A stretch of 64,000 nucleotides of DNA from Acanthaster planci (lineage: Eukaryota; Echinodermata; Asteroidea; Valvatida; Acanthasteridae), in contig NW_019091479.1 of assembly GCF_001949145.1 (NCBI RefSeq), positions 563,932 to 627,931 on the forward strand, written 5' to 3'. The position numbers were made by a program, and so were the translations under genes. Below are positions 46,658 through 61,000 of this stretch, piece after piece. The notes under the pieces were generated by a model. The model was not told where the DNA came from. It did no database searches and was given only the letters and a program-made list of their open reading frames with translations. Numbering within the stretch: position 1 is the first letter of the stretch; every line of letters begins with the position of its first letter.

Positions 46658-49131
46658 CTAAGCATAGAGCTTCAGAACTGCTGTAACCATAGCGATGATC
46701 ATCATCAGATTGTAGTTGATTGTTCCTGCGCCATTGCAGAGGTTTCCCTGGCAACAGTATGTGCACCCCTCAATGCCGAGCAAAGAGATGCATGCCGCAG
46801 AGCAGGCTTCGGCACAGCTACGGCTGATTGATGTCACCTCCCCACTGATCTTGGATACAACTTTCTGAAAATAGTAACAAAATTTAAGACTAGTTTCAGG
46901 TTCTTTTAGGGGACTGTTGAATGTAATATTTGACAAAACACCTGACAACCTATTGTGGGGTGTTTCTAATTTATACTTAATGAGTCTTAGTACATATTGT
47001 CATGGTCACTTGTAAATCTTTCACAAGGTTAAGATGTTGTAATTTACCTTGAGGGGTTAGCAGTTTTGGAAAAAGAAAGGGTCATTTTCTTTTGAATAAT
47101 TCAACAGTACATTTATAAGATTTTATTTTGGACTTTGTATATTGCAGGGATGTGAGAATTCAGCTTTTTAGCTGATTTCAGCTTTTTTGTTTGGAGTTGA
47201 CCCTGAATTTCAGCTTTTTTTGTACACCCGGTCGGTACAAAAGTATTAGAACTTTTAACATTTCAGCTTTTTGATAGCTGTTTTCAGCTTTGATCTTGAC
47301 TGGCCACTCAAACCCCTGATATTGGCATATTACCAAGCAGTAAGTCCCTTCACAGGTTTCTGTTGAGTTGTTAGAGCTGTTGAAGGGATCCTTACATTCC
47401 TCACCCATTGCTGATGGTACATAGCTACAGAGATAGCACTCTGCAGCAGACAGGCTACCTGTGGAACATATGGCAGACAGCAAGATATGTTTGAAAAATG
47501 AGGAGAATCTGAGCTGCCCAAGTGTAGACACTATCGTGGTGTTAGCCTAGGCTTGTATGTGATTTATGACGCCATTGACCCAGGCCTACGGGACAAAATA
47601 TTAGAGGCCTAGCCCTACGTCCACCTTGGTGTTTGTAGGCCTGAATTGATAGTCTAAATGCAGAGGACACCTGATGATTTTGTCGTGCAGTACACAAGTT
47701 CTCAAACAAGTAGGGCCTAGCCCTACCACCTAAACTTAACATGGATAGGCCTAGGCCACTCAGGCATAGGCCTTGGAATTATTGTACTTTGTTGGCCTGG
47801 ACCCTGGGTCCTGTGGGGGTCCAAATCTACCTGCAAGCAGCTATCAGGCCATGAGATTAAGCCTGGCCTAGGGCTAGGGGCAGGGCCTAGGTCAGTAAAA
47901 GACCTAGGCCCCCTCGTGCTGTACTGCAGCCTAGGCTTTATCATCTTCACAGGGATTGTATACTTGGGACCCACCAGTTTTTTATCATTAATCTTGTAAA
48001 CTAGTCGGTCCCTACCAAAAAACACAGGCAATGCTCTCTTTATTGCTTTATTGCGCTGACTCTATTTTCTGCCGAAGTTTCAAATTGTAAATTGTGAGAA
48101 AATTTGACTTTCTTACTGATGAACCAACCATGCATGTACCATGTGTTAAAACACAGCTTTCCCTCATATCCTAATTCAATTAATACACTGCCCTTTTTTG
48201 ACATCATTCCTACATTAATTTTGGATTTTTTGCCCTGCCTTTAAATTTCCAAAGTAAACCTGGAACTGGTCAGTCATAGGCCCTAGGTCCTGAATCACTA
48301 ACATTAGACCCTTATACTTACAAGTTACAGGCTAGGCTTGTTTGAGATGCTCAAAACGTATGTTTTTTAGCCTAACCAACCGTGCCGACAAACCCAAGAT
48401 GACATGCCTAATGCCGTAAGTTAACGATAGAAGTTAAGGCCTAGGTTAACATTCAAATCCAGGACAGTATAAAGGACATGAATAAATATGAGCTAGGGTG
48501 CTGTTTATTTGGAAACTCATTTTCTTAAAGGAAACTATGATTAAAATTCGTCTGTTTTTGCATGATGTAGGCTAGCTCCTCTATTTAATTTCCAATTTCA
48601 AAAATGTTGAAATTCAAAGGAGGCTAGGCCTAGGCCTCTAGAGGCTAAAGCCAGCATTTGATTCATTGAAATATGGCAGAAATAACGATTTTACAAAAAC
48701 ATAGGCTAAATCAACAAAATAATCACAGCTTGCTCTGCACTTAGATGTGTAGTAGTAGGGTCTACTAGTAGGCCTATAGGGCCTAGGCCTAGGTGGACTT
48801 CTGCTTTGCGTCTTGGTCCAACTCTACCTGCCAATACCCGGATGATAAATCTAAAGTCCCTAACATCTCAAAACCTCCCCACTTAATATCGAATTTTCTT
48901 TGCTTTGCAGAGTCCAATGGAATCCAAATTTATATCAAAATATTTCTTACGACATCCTCTTCACATGCTTTAAGATACATTTAACATCAAAATTAAAACA
49001 AAAATATTTCAGAAATTTATGACTAGCCTCCAGGGCCTTGCCATGCTTGGCCTTTGCAACATTTGAGATTTTTTTACATTCTTCTTACCAACTGAGGCCA
49101 AAAGAATCCCAGCGATCAACAAAAGCTTCAT
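46658..49131 (-). CDS. Ly6/uPAR-type three-finger, GPI-anchored protein
   Basis: Three coding exons: 49089-49131 (ATG), 47334-47458, 46658-46864; 124 aa, phases 1 and 0. A signal peptide (MKLLLIAGILLASVG, then SLSAA) is followed by a short mature domain with twelve Cys, beginning CYLC and ending CTYCCQGNLCN, the CC-x4-CN signature of the Ly6/uPAR fold. NSS and NST glycosylation sites are in loop 1. The C terminus after GAGTINYN is hydrophobic (LMMIIAMVTAVLKLY), as for a GPI-attachment signal. Inferred cell-surface protein; binding partner unknown. The arrangement of signal exon plus two domain exons is usual for this family. The large first intron (47459-49088) is unusually dense in GGCCTAGG words. 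Confidence 0.82.
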
Positions 49132-49420
49132 GATAATGCCACGCTAAATAGGACAATAGCACAGACTCAGTAGCTCCAAAATGATGAAACTAGCATGAGA
49201 TGACCAGCATGACTTAGACAAGATTGTAACTGTTACAGGGAAATCCAGCCAGCACAACACCAGTATTTTGTCTTGTTTGTACGCGCGCGCGGTACTACTA
49301 CACTCGTCGTCGTCGCGTTATGCGCGGCCGGCCGGGCGTAGTTTACGTTGGTATCCAGCATAGTAGAAGATGGACACTACACTCTTACGAATTACATGAC
49401 TGGCATTTTCGCGCCCGCGT
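49132..49420 (-). promoter_or_regulatory. CpG-rich upstream region of the Ly6-type gene
   Basis: From 49282 to 49340 the sequence is markedly GC/CpG rich (CGCGCGCGCGG, GTCGTCGTCGCG, GCGCGGCCGGCCGGGCG), unlike its surroundings. TTTCGCGCC at 49407-49415 matches an E2F-type site. A start site here is inferred. Confidence 0.4.
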
Positions 49421-52000
49421 TCATGAAATGCTGACGTTTCATTGGTCCAAACTTTTGGGTAGAATAACTGATATTAATACTCAAGACAGTAGAGGGCGCT
49501 ACGACGTACAATCTGAGGAAAAAACATGGAATACGAGAAATGTGGAAGGGATGCGTAGCACCGTGATCAAAATATCGATGAGAATATGATATAAAATCAG
49601 TGCTCTGAAATATGTGATTGCCGAGCTTTTGGTAACTGAGTACAATCTGCTTGCCCTGAAGAAGGTACTCAGTTATGGAATACGAGAAGCTAGCTTTGAA
49701 GACGAATACGGTACATAAAGCCAGAAAGTCAGCCAAGAAGAAGAGTGCATCTGCAGGCTTGTGGCTTCCAAAGCCACACTCGTTTTTTCCCGCCAAGGGT
49801 CGGTTCACCTTTACACAAAGTGCTCATTCCCATAATGAATGACGGCCTTATGTTTTTTAAACATAGAAAAGAAGTCAATTTATTCCCTGGCCAATCTTGC
49901 AGGTTGTTCATATAATTTCTCAAACAATATTTGTTCATAATGTATACAGTTATTCGAAATCTTTTTCCCCTAAATATTTACGTGACCTGGAAGACTAACC
50001 GTTACATTTTGTCAGACTAAAAATCACAGTCCAGAGTATTTTGATGAGTCCAGCGGCCACTTTCTTTAATATTTTGTTTGATTATAATAGCTGTTTATGT
50101 TTGTAACCACAGTGTTCAGGAATTGGTACTCCAAAATAATCTAATAGTTGCTCTTTTGTAATGCATATAGCTCTTTCTGTATTTGCTCGCCATGCCAACT
50201 ATCATTCTTGAGTTGTAATGTTTTGATTGTGTTTATTTTAGTCTTGGTGATGCGATTTGGGGATTCCATTCACGTTTACAGACATTCAAGTCTGAGCGCA
50301 TGGAAAACCACTTGAACTTTGAAGCATTGTAGGCGGCCTGTGCTTGACCCTCGGGCGGAAACCAGTATTCAAAATTTGGTTCCCGCCTCATGTTCGAAAT
50401 CAAAACTAGCTTAGGGACAGAAAGCAAATTACCTGACTCAATCTCTAAGTAGTTATGGTTTCCGGGGTTTTTTGTTTTTGTTTTGGGGGTTTTTTTTTAC
50501 ATAGACGTGTTTATATAAGAATAATTTTAACCGCTTTTATGTTCAGATTTAATTCAAATCCCGTCCTATATTTACCCTTTTAAAATCTTAGTTTTATAAT
50601 TTCAGGGCTCCAATGGAAATCAGCTTCGGCTGTTTGGATTTACCCTGGGTGAATAAAAGAAAAATAATTTTAAAAAACAATCCTGAGACTATTTCTTAAT
50701 TTCCTCATATTTAAACTTCGTTTTGAAAAAACCTCTTTGTTGTCTTAACCATACAGCCTTTATAAGAAGCCGGACTTAATTGCTTGGCAGGGCTTGGTCA
50801 CTGGTCATGCGCCTGGGAAGGCCAAAGTGAAATGAGCCCGTCTTTTATTTCTGAGGTTAGCCCCTCTTGTTGTGCATTTTTAACCTTCGTGAATTTGTTG
50901 CTAATGTCTGTTGATATGAAGTTATTTTGACAGAATTTCACAAAACTTAGACATACCATGGTCACGAACACAGCTTGGCAAACAAAAAAAAAAGAAGAAA
51001 ACAATCGTGTTATTGTCTCTTATACGCACGCACTAGAGTTCATGATCACTACATGTAAAAATTTCAAAAAAAATTCTAAAAACAAAACCCAATGTCGAAA
51101 TGGATTGAAACTTTACAAATATTGTCATAACTTTCGTAGTAAGAGCTGGGATTTAGACGGATCCATCCCAAGGAAGCTGAGATCTTACTGAATCGGGATC
51201 CGCCTGCATGTCATGCTGTCAACTTATAAGCAGCCGCCCTGAGAGGGTAAAAGAGCGCCACCAAAATCTAATGATCCAGCCCGTCACGCGCGTCAAGTAC
51301 CCTCGGCGGAACTTTTCTTGCCTACCCTTTCAACACCTAAAATAAAAGCTTTGTCCCTTTGAAACCCAGAAACTGCAGGAATCGTTGTAGTTTCTATTAT
51401 TACATTTTAAAAGGTTACCTGCAAGGGATTTCGAAGAAGGAAGGACATAACACCAGAACTGGCACAACCATTTGCAATGGCGTGCATTTCTCTGTAACAA
51501 CAAGGTTACCGTTAAACGTACGCACCTGTACAACAGTTTGTATTAATTTAATTAATATAAATTGACAGAGCTTACGGTCACCTGGGTTATTAACCGGTCC
51601 GTAATATTAACGTTTCTCTTAGAGTACAGTGCAATAACCTCTGAAACTAGTGCTAGCAGTATGTGGGAAAAGTGCTTGCCGCCACTTCAGTGAATGACTG
51701 TGACGTAAGAAGGAAGCGGCTACCATGGCAGTGTTCGCGGGGGGTATAATGCCCAGAAATATAGCGCGCAGCGGCTTCCGCAAGCCATTGAACGTAGTGC
51801 AGCTCGCATTTCTACTGGAATAGATCTCTCTACCGAATTAAAAGTATCCTGTTTGAAAAATCAAGTGTTTTATCTGATGTAGCGACTAAAGTGACTAATC
51901 ATAGCTCAGGCATTCCGATCGCGGAAGTTGAGAGGTTGTGGGTTTGTAAAAGTAGTATTCCTACGCTTCTGTGAAGCGGCGGAGATCAGAAACATCCAAA
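49421..52000. other. Intergenic and upstream region of FOXJ2/3
   Basis: No supported exon. 49510-49530 and 49675-49695 share the words ATGGAATACGAGAA. The last 400 bases before 52001 are CpG-richer and likely promoter/leader. Confidence 0.45.
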
Positions 52001-55000
52001 ATGGCGGCGGAGACGGAGTTGAGTTTGGAGAGCAGTCTAACTGCGATGGACTGGCTTCCCAGGTTGAATGTTGGGGGAGCTTTAAATGGTGGTGGAATCC
52101 CTGGAAAGAACCAGCAAGGTCGGAACTCAGCTGTGGACCAAAGTAAAGGAACGATACCCATGAGAAAGTCGCCAAGTTCGCCTCATGATACGAGCGCTAC
52201 GTGGGACGAATCACAGCAAGTGGCTAAGGACGGCAAACCACCGTACAGTTACGCCAATCTCATCACTTTTGCTATCAATAGCGCGCCTCAAAAGCGAATG
52301 ACCTTAAGTGAGATTTATCAATGGATATGTGACAGTTTTCCCTACTACAGAGATGCTGGCAGTGGTTGGAAGGTATGCATTATTGTTTTGTGTAATGACA
52401 ATAGGTGTGACAAATGCAATTTAAGATAAAGAAATGCTAGCCTAGGCCTACTGCCTGTCTGTCCTACATATTATAATGCACATGGGAAACAAAAGGGAGG
52501 AGATATGCAATAGGCCTTGTTATACACTGAATAATCATTCTCTGGCAACGATGGATCCTCACCAGTATCTGGGAGTCTTCCTCTCCCCCAAATTTAAATA
52601 GGAATACCATTATGATTATGTGGTCAAGAAGGCTAACCATGACCTAGGTCATATGCAGCAAGGTATGAGACGGAGAGAACCCCCCCTGCTTTGTGTTGGT
52701 CATTGTCTCGCAGGAATCAGGGGAATTCCTTTCAGATATCTTGGGGGATGTGTGTTAAGTAACAATAGTCTGGAACGTGTATAGGCATTGGACATGTTGG
52801 GGGGTACCCCTCGGTCTCATTTCTTGCTGGGTATAACCTAGGTGTGTTGCGTAGGAACTGAAAGCAGTGGTCGAAAATGGCGAAAAACAACCGCATATGT
52901 AGCACTCGTTCGTCTACACCTGGAGTATGTTTCAGTAGTATGTGATCCCTTCGCGGCTAATTACATCAGTAAGCTTGAGATGGTACAACGACGTGCAGCA
53001 CGCATTGTAAAGAGAGGCTAGTGTGACCAACATGATCACAAACCTTGGGTGGGATACCCTAAAACAGTGTCGTGAAGCTGCTAGACTGATCTTGAGGAAA
53101 CAAATGCATATGGGTTTATCTGCTATTCCGAAGTCTATTGTCAAGCATGCTTCCACAAGACCACATAGAACAGTCACTGGAAATACATGTAGTTCTCAAC
53201 TTGATTTGCCGCACAGCAGAATTGAAGCCTATAGGAATTCCTTTGTACCCAGAACTTGTATAGATTGGAACAGGCTTCCTGATCGTGTCAGGTCAACTCG
53301 ACAGCTTTCCAACTCGTCTCGAGACAGCTCTACTCTTGACCAACTCAACCGTTGTTCCTTCAACAGTGAAGGTCAACTCGACTCTTGAGGGCATAGAAGG
53401 AACGCATTTTTCCTAGTTCTGGATCGCGCGTGTAATTCCTTTTACCGTGCATGATGTAATATGTGCATGCAAACAGTGTGGTGACAGATTTCGGGGGTTC
53501 GTGCGTGTGTTCTCAAATTAGGAAAAGTATTTTGGAGTATCTCATCGGCACAAGTTCAATTATTGATTGCTTTTCAGTTGATTTCATGGGTTCATTGAGT
53601 TGCTAAATGGTTAAGTTGACTCGACTTTTTGGTCAACAGACGAGGTGGTTCAACGGTCGAGTTGGTCGACGGTCAAGTTGGTCAGGAATCGAGTTGGCAA
53701 ACGGTTGAGTTGACCTACATCCTTCCTGATACAGTAGGCTCAACAATGTCAATCAGCTCTTTTGGGGATCAGGATCTTGAGTTTATCAGATCCAGGGATA
53801 GGAACTTAAATTAATTTTTTGTCACTCTGTCTTCTCCCGTGGCTATATATGCTGAAGAAGAAGAAGACAATTCAACTCTCTGTTGAAAATGAAATTGGAT
53901 AATGATCGTTTATGCTGAGCCCTATTTGGCAATGTCTGATGTCATGCTGAGTTTATTTTTTTATATGCTGTATTGATTGTCCCATAATTTTCACCAAAGA
54001 TGTACATGTACAGTATGTGTAGATACATGTAAATGGAAAAGGAGGACACATAGAACGACGTATGTCATATCCATATTATGCTCAGAAATTTATAGTACGT
54101 GTATAAACTTGCGCGCCTATTCGGTGAGTGAGTACAAAGTAACTGTCAGTGGCATTTCAAAACAAGCCCTCTTTTGTTCCTGCTTGGAGCAGATAGAGGA
54201 GGAGAGATCTCAATGTTGCCCTTGTAGTCACATTCTGACATGCTTGCCGCACAAAAAGCCTCCAGTTGTTGCATGAAAAGGATAAGAACAGCCAGCCTTG
54301 AAAAAGATTGGATAATGTGTGCAAAAAAAGAGGACTCATTGGTTTCCTTTTTTCTACGTTGAGCCACTGGCATTAAAATATGTCTATGATCAAATTACAC
54401 ATTCATAAATGTATAATCTACACCATGTTCTGATCATAATGGATTGATTTTTTGAAAGATTTGTGAACATGCTGGAATGTTGACAGTTTTTTCACAGCAA
54501 AATCGGCTTCTTTTTCTCAATGACGTAATGTAACTCACTGCCTGTTGTTGCAAGCTGATGGAGCTAATAGGAGTACTGATACACGTACATGGACTCTTCA
54601 CAGGTTTTCTTTAATAATGCTCAGAGTGCACACAAATGTACCAAATTCTCTTGCTCTGAGTAGAAGGTGTGCACATCCGGACTGTGTCGTGTACATGTAT
54701 ATTTGGTTGGATCAGAGGTGGTGCCAATTGCTCTGACTAGGCTTGTGCCCTTACCCAGTTATTCCCCATTGGGGGTAATGACTTGCACTCTCACAGCCTC
54801 TTGAATTTGGTTCCTAAATTATGCCAATTTCCCTCCACCTTCCCAAGAGATGAAATCTGGGTGCTGCAGCTTGCTGTAAACTGTAAGTGGGTGGTTGGCT
54901 GTCTCAAATGTCAGGCCAAACTAGTGGGAATGAAATGAGAAACCAGATGTAATTCACATCATTACAGATTTCTCTCTCTCCTGCTGAATCTTTTACATGT

Positions 55001-58000
55001 AACTTTTAACACGTTTCCGTATTAATGTAGCAGTTTTTAAAAAATGTTTCAAGAATGTGTAACATTACAGATTTTGTGTGATTTTCCTTTGCAGAACTCA
55101 ATCAGGCACAACCTGTCCTTAAACAAGTGTTTCATGAAAGTTGCCAGGTCAAAAGATGACCCAGGAAAGGTTGGTATGCATCATGCAATGTCAAATTCAT
55201 TGAAATCAAGCCCTAGTTCCAAGCACTTATATTCATGTCCTGATACCCATAAGTAGTAAGCATGAACTTGTTGACAGAGCTTAGGAGAAAAAGAATAAGA
55301 ATTCCTTGTATAATACTGATATGCATTGGGTCATGTAATACCTAAGTTCATATTGTATTCCTGTGTCTTCTACTACAAATTAATATAGTAAATAACAGTG
55401 GCCTTGATTTTATTCTTTAAGGGGTTTGTTTTGTTTTTAGTTTTGTTTGGGGAGGGGTGACTTTTAAGTTTTTGTACCGTGATTCGGAAGTTCATTCGCC
55501 AAAAGAATGAGTTAATGTACATGAATTTTTATCAAAATGTAACAAAATGTAAATGTTGAACAAGTTTTGAAGCCTACGGGATGCTGTTCTAGTAATAAGT
55601 GTAGGGTCTTAAATACACTTTATTCTTTTTAGATACTGGAAACAAAAACTCCAAACTAAATTGACAAAGCAGGTGCCTCCAGGTAATGGGCCCTTCAAGT
55701 GTGGAATGTATGTAAATTGATATTTTAACTTTCATACAAACATCAAAGTGATGCTGGAAAGTTATATAATGACTTGGCACATGTTCATGCTTTTAGTTTT
55801 GATCTGGAAGTGCAATGACCTTGCTTAATTTGTCATAAATTGTCATTGCGACAGTTATAAGCTCCATAAAATCACATAATGGGTTTTGTTGGATCGGTTC
55901 TTCAGCACTAAGCCATATGATTGAATGCTTAAAATGTACCAAGTGGTTACTATACATGTACCATGTTAATTGATCTGGAATTACATGTACATCCATGAAG
56001 CCATTGTAGGAGGTGTTTGAAATGGATGTGTCTGTACATGTGCTTGTTATGTATGGCAAATGACAGTGTGATAGTTTGCAGATCAGAGGATTGCACAAGG
56101 AACTTGAAGGAAGGTCCCTTATGATGCAGTATTCACATGAAAACCCTGTATGACAATTTCTGTACAGTGGACTTGACTCTCGCAAAATGGCATTTCTTGT
56201 AATTAAAATGCAGAATTGTGTCGAGAACAAAATAGCAAAACCAGCCAACCAGGAAGAGCAAGAACAGAGAGTGGGTAGAGTCTGGCTATAAATAGTTAGT
56301 TGGGCATGATGTCATCCTGTGTAATGTACGTGTATATGGGGGTAACCATGTATGGCCAATTACTTTTGTACATGTACCTCTGTGTTATGACCTTGATGGT
56401 TATTGTCAGTGGAAGTAATTATTCTCTTTGCACTTGATTCGACAGCCTGTGTAGGCAAGTTGGAATGTGACCACCAGAATTCGGTAAAGGCAGTATCTAC
56501 ATGTACATGCAGGAAGGTCATTACTCACTGGCATAAAACAAGCATTTTGTGCATGTTTAATGGTCTAATGTACACACATACATTTAATTTCACACATGTA
56601 ATGATTTATTGCTTAATATCTTGTCACAAAAGTGTTCTGTGAAAAATGACTGTCCTTGAAATATCGACAGAATTTCTCCCACTGAAAATAACTTTCCCCA
56701 TGATGCAGTCCCATCAAGGGAACATGTTTAGATACAGTATGTGGGAATGTACATGTACCTCTGGTTGACTACTATATACATGCGTAGATGTACTGCTGCA
56801 TTAGTAAGGTTTAGGTGAAATGCAAGTCAAATGGCAGTATTCTAAGGTGTCAAATGAAATGAAAGTTTCACAACACCAACACAAGAGTATAATTCATTGC
56901 CCTGTCACTTCACATGCATGATACAGTAGGTAGACTGTCAATACAGACCATCCATCCTAATTCAGAGGTCGTGCTGGCTTTTTGGTGGTAAATTCACAAG
57001 GAACAGTCTAGAAGCTGACCCATCTGATAGTGCCCAGCCAATATCCTGCTTGTTTTTGGTGTGATGTAATTAAGGGAAACAGAACGGCCCAGTATACTTA
57101 GATGTGTTCATCCAACTTTCCTTTATTGGTTTGGCGAGGTGTCAAGATTTTGTTCTACCATCCTAGCCAATGGCAAGTGTATTATGCACATTGTCATGAG
57201 CAAAGAACTCATTAGGATTCTGTATATTTATATGTGTTTTATAACAAACTTGACTTTGTTTTGTAAAACCAGGTGGTTAAAGATGAGAGATCAGTCAAAA
57301 CAAGCAGAAAAGTTACCAGTAAAAACTCCTGGCTGGTCATTGACATCTCTTTCCTGCTGGGTTTAGGTGTAAAATTGTTTCTCTGATGATTTTTTTCAGT
57401 TATCAATACGGGTGTTTCACAATAGTGCGCCTCCAAGAGTAGCACGTTGACCTATCACAATGCGTGAAATCTGTTTACCTAATGCGCGTTTGGAAAAGGT
57501 CGACAGATTTTGAGTGTTGTAATTGGTCAACTTGTTGCATACTCTTGGTGGTGCACTATTGTAAATTGCCGTTTTTCAAATGCTTGTCATGCCTTTAAAT
57601 TCCAGCTACAGATTATTAAATTGTTAGTGATACATGTACTTCGATCATTTCTGGATTTTGTTGATTACCTGCTTTGGTGATCATAATTTTGAATCTCTTG
57701 CATACGGTATTATATGAAACAGTTCATTTTTATATGAACTCATTTACATGTAATAGATATTTCTTGAATGTGTAAATTTTTGCAGGGTTCTTACTGGGCC
57801 ATCGACCAGAATCCTCAGGAAGATACCCTCCCCACCAGACAAAAGTTGAGAAAAAGAAGAAACAGTGATCGGGTAAGTTGACTAAGCATTAGTTCCCATA
57901 TTGATGGCAGCACACGTGTAGCCTTTTTCCCCACTGTAATCTTTATATGGCCCGTAGGAATACCTGTACATGTTCATTTAAAAGTGTCTCTTGGTGCAAC

Positions 58001-61000
58001 TGTGTCTTATCAGTTGGTTTAACCCTAACCCCATAGGGACCATTGAAATCCTGCATAACCTTGTTTGGTTCAGCGTGGTTATAAGGTAACTTGATCTGTT
58101 GTATTTTCATCATATTGTTATTTATATCACTGGAGGGATAGTTTACCAAACCACATATCCACACCTTGTGTAAACCACATGTGTGTGTTGTATATATAAT
58201 ATGTTCGTGGTGTGGTAACTGTTCCTTCCTGCATGTGACAGGCAGTGTGACCAGTCTTGAAGCAGAGTGATTTAATGACAAGATAACATAACTTGGCCTT
58301 CTGAATGGTAAACCCTTAGTTTTCAATGTTTATGGAGTGACATGACCATATTAGGAGAGAGTACATGTATGCTTATTCAGCCTCAATCCTTCTACCACCT
58401 GTCCACAAACTGTGTAGTTTAGAGCAATTAATGGAAATTGAGGGAGATAAGTGTGTATTAAGGTATTGAGTATATCCTTTCATGTCAGAGGTCATTGGCC
58501 ATAGGGATTAGACTGGTATCAATACTCAGGAAACACTTGAGGCCTAGCAACCTTGTTTATCAAAGGTCAGATTTTCTGGAAGTGGAGGTTTTTGTGTCTG
58601 GGAGATGTACAACATGTAGACTTTAAATTTGGGTGACCTATTGGTTTTGAAATTATCACTTTATTTACAATAAACTCAATTTGCTAGAATGAAACTTGAA
58701 TGTTTTCACTGGCTGCTCTTGGCATGCACTGATGAAGTCGTGACGAATGCACTTTCAGCATTGCCAGTTGTTTCTCAGCAGCAGTTTGTGTTGGCCTAAG
58801 AGGCAATATTTACACATTTTTATAGTTTGTGTTATCAAGGTACCTGAAATAATACTGGTATACCGATACATACGTGTAGAGAGTGAAAATTTTAGGGTCA
58901 CGTTTCGTTGTGCTGTACTTTGGGCATATTTGCATTAGTTTTTTGCATCATGTTCATGTACATTTACGTTCATTTAGTATTGAAGCTTGTGGAATGAGGC
59001 CATACATGGAAGATAACTTACACAGACACGAAAAGGGGAAACCATAACTTCCTTTAATTGTTACAGCCTTTAAAGGCATTAACGTGTGTGACCTTATCCT
59101 GTTCAAATATTGAAAGCATGGATCACCACATACCCAGGAAGGCAGTTAATGGCTCATTTCTTTGAAAGGTTAACCTTTTATGAGGGTAGCCCAGTTTTCT
59201 GTATAAATATTTAAGTCCACTGGTACAAAAACACTCTTGACATTGGATACAGCTCTTTTTGTATACCACAGATACGTACATGTAGGTGGGTGCTACTACC
59301 CACCCCCACAAAACACTCCAGCACCTCACTGCATTGCCAGTGCACGTATGTTTTGTGTTGCCAGTAGGTTTTTTAGGGGGGAGAGAATGTTGGAAAACTT
59401 TGAGATACATCTTCCTCAACAGTTGTTACAACATTTACATGTAGTTACTTGAGCATTTGGAAGCCCAAATACATGTAGCCATGTTGAGCTGTGCTCCAAA
59501 ATAAATTTGTCCTTGCCCTTCATCCGAAGCATTAGGTTGAAAGCATAAGTTATTTTAAGTAGCATAAATTGATTGTGAGAGTAACTCCCCACAGAGTAAT
59601 GTCCATAGCAGGTCAAGGACCTTCAAGGTTACAGTCAAGATTTCTGAGATCAATTTGGGTCCACTCCTATTATTACCCATGACACATACAAACAAGTACC
59701 AGGAAGTATAAGTGCACCTCCCTATAAGTGGGGACAGTGTCTGTGTGGGTGTTAGTTCCTGAAAATGAAATAATGAAACTGGATTGTTTTGTAGTTGCAA
59801 CATTAATAGGCGTATGCTGGGTTTATATTAGCCTGACTTGTCCATGATGCTCCAGTTGTATGTGCATTATTTGTAGGCTTTAATAATTAAGGAGACAGCG
59901 AAGAACTAGAGGTTGTGATCACAAATATAAATATTCATTTTGCTTGTTAGTTTTTCCATCCCTTTAGATTTTCATATTTACATGCATGTGAAACAACCTC
60001 TCAGAAGTTACTCAGTTATCCAGTTTCTCACTACAGGTCAGGAACTGCAAATCTTTTTCTGAAAATTGAGTGCAAGACTCATAACATTGTAGGAATTTCA
60101 CAGAGACATCTCAGTCCATTGCCTTGATGCGCACTGAAATATTCCCATAGACAATTTGATTTTTTAATACAAGGGCACTTTGCAGAGGAGAAGTTGCCTT
60201 GTCCCTTCAAGCTATTTACATGTTTTTAGAGAGACCTAATGCTTTGATGCTGATTTAAGCTTTTAAAAGTCAAGGTTTTTGAATGCCTTTTTAACCACCC
60301 ATTTGCAGAATGTTTGTGGAGTTCTCCTCGTCCTTCAATCTCATCCCTGGTTTGTTTGTTTGTTTGTTTGTTTTTCTAGTCATCACCGTACAGTCCTGAT
60401 GACAGTCTCCACAGTTCTGGGGGCAGTGTGCAAGGTGTGATGTCACCTACATTAGCCCAGATCAACATCCCCAACACAGCTGCCCAACTTCAACAACAGG
60501 TGTGTATGTGACTGGTTATTACATGAGAAAGATTATAGGGAGGCTGTGTGCATGTATGCAGTGTGGAAGAGGGGGAGTGCCACACAAGGTAATGCTGGCT
60601 CGTTTTGCAGTTGAATGGCTTTTATGAGTACCAATCGGAATAGAGAACAAACTTCTAGAAAGGTTTGCAATCAATACCTGCTTTGCACTCTCAATAGTCA
60701 CAACCTGTGCGTTTGACATACCAGTATTTTGTATTATTCTCTGTGCATATGTATACGTTGTGTGTGTCCCTTTGTCATAACTGTATCACCAATTGTCTCA
60801 TATCAGAGGCCAAGTTACAAACACATTCCAACAGACTGTCATTGTGACATTTAGTTTACTAAATCACTCACTGATTTTTTTTTCTCATGACAGAATATTA
60901 TTTCTGCTGCTTGATATGTTCTCCATTAGTTTGCAGTCTGGAAATTTCTCCCAAATTATGAAACTTCACTTTGACCTCCAACATCATAAATGACGATCCA

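Noticed and set aside
49674-49845. Plus-strand lysine-rich small frame (starts MEYEKLALKT)
   Set aside because: No family match, no clear promoter or conservation evidence; may be chance or leader sequence.
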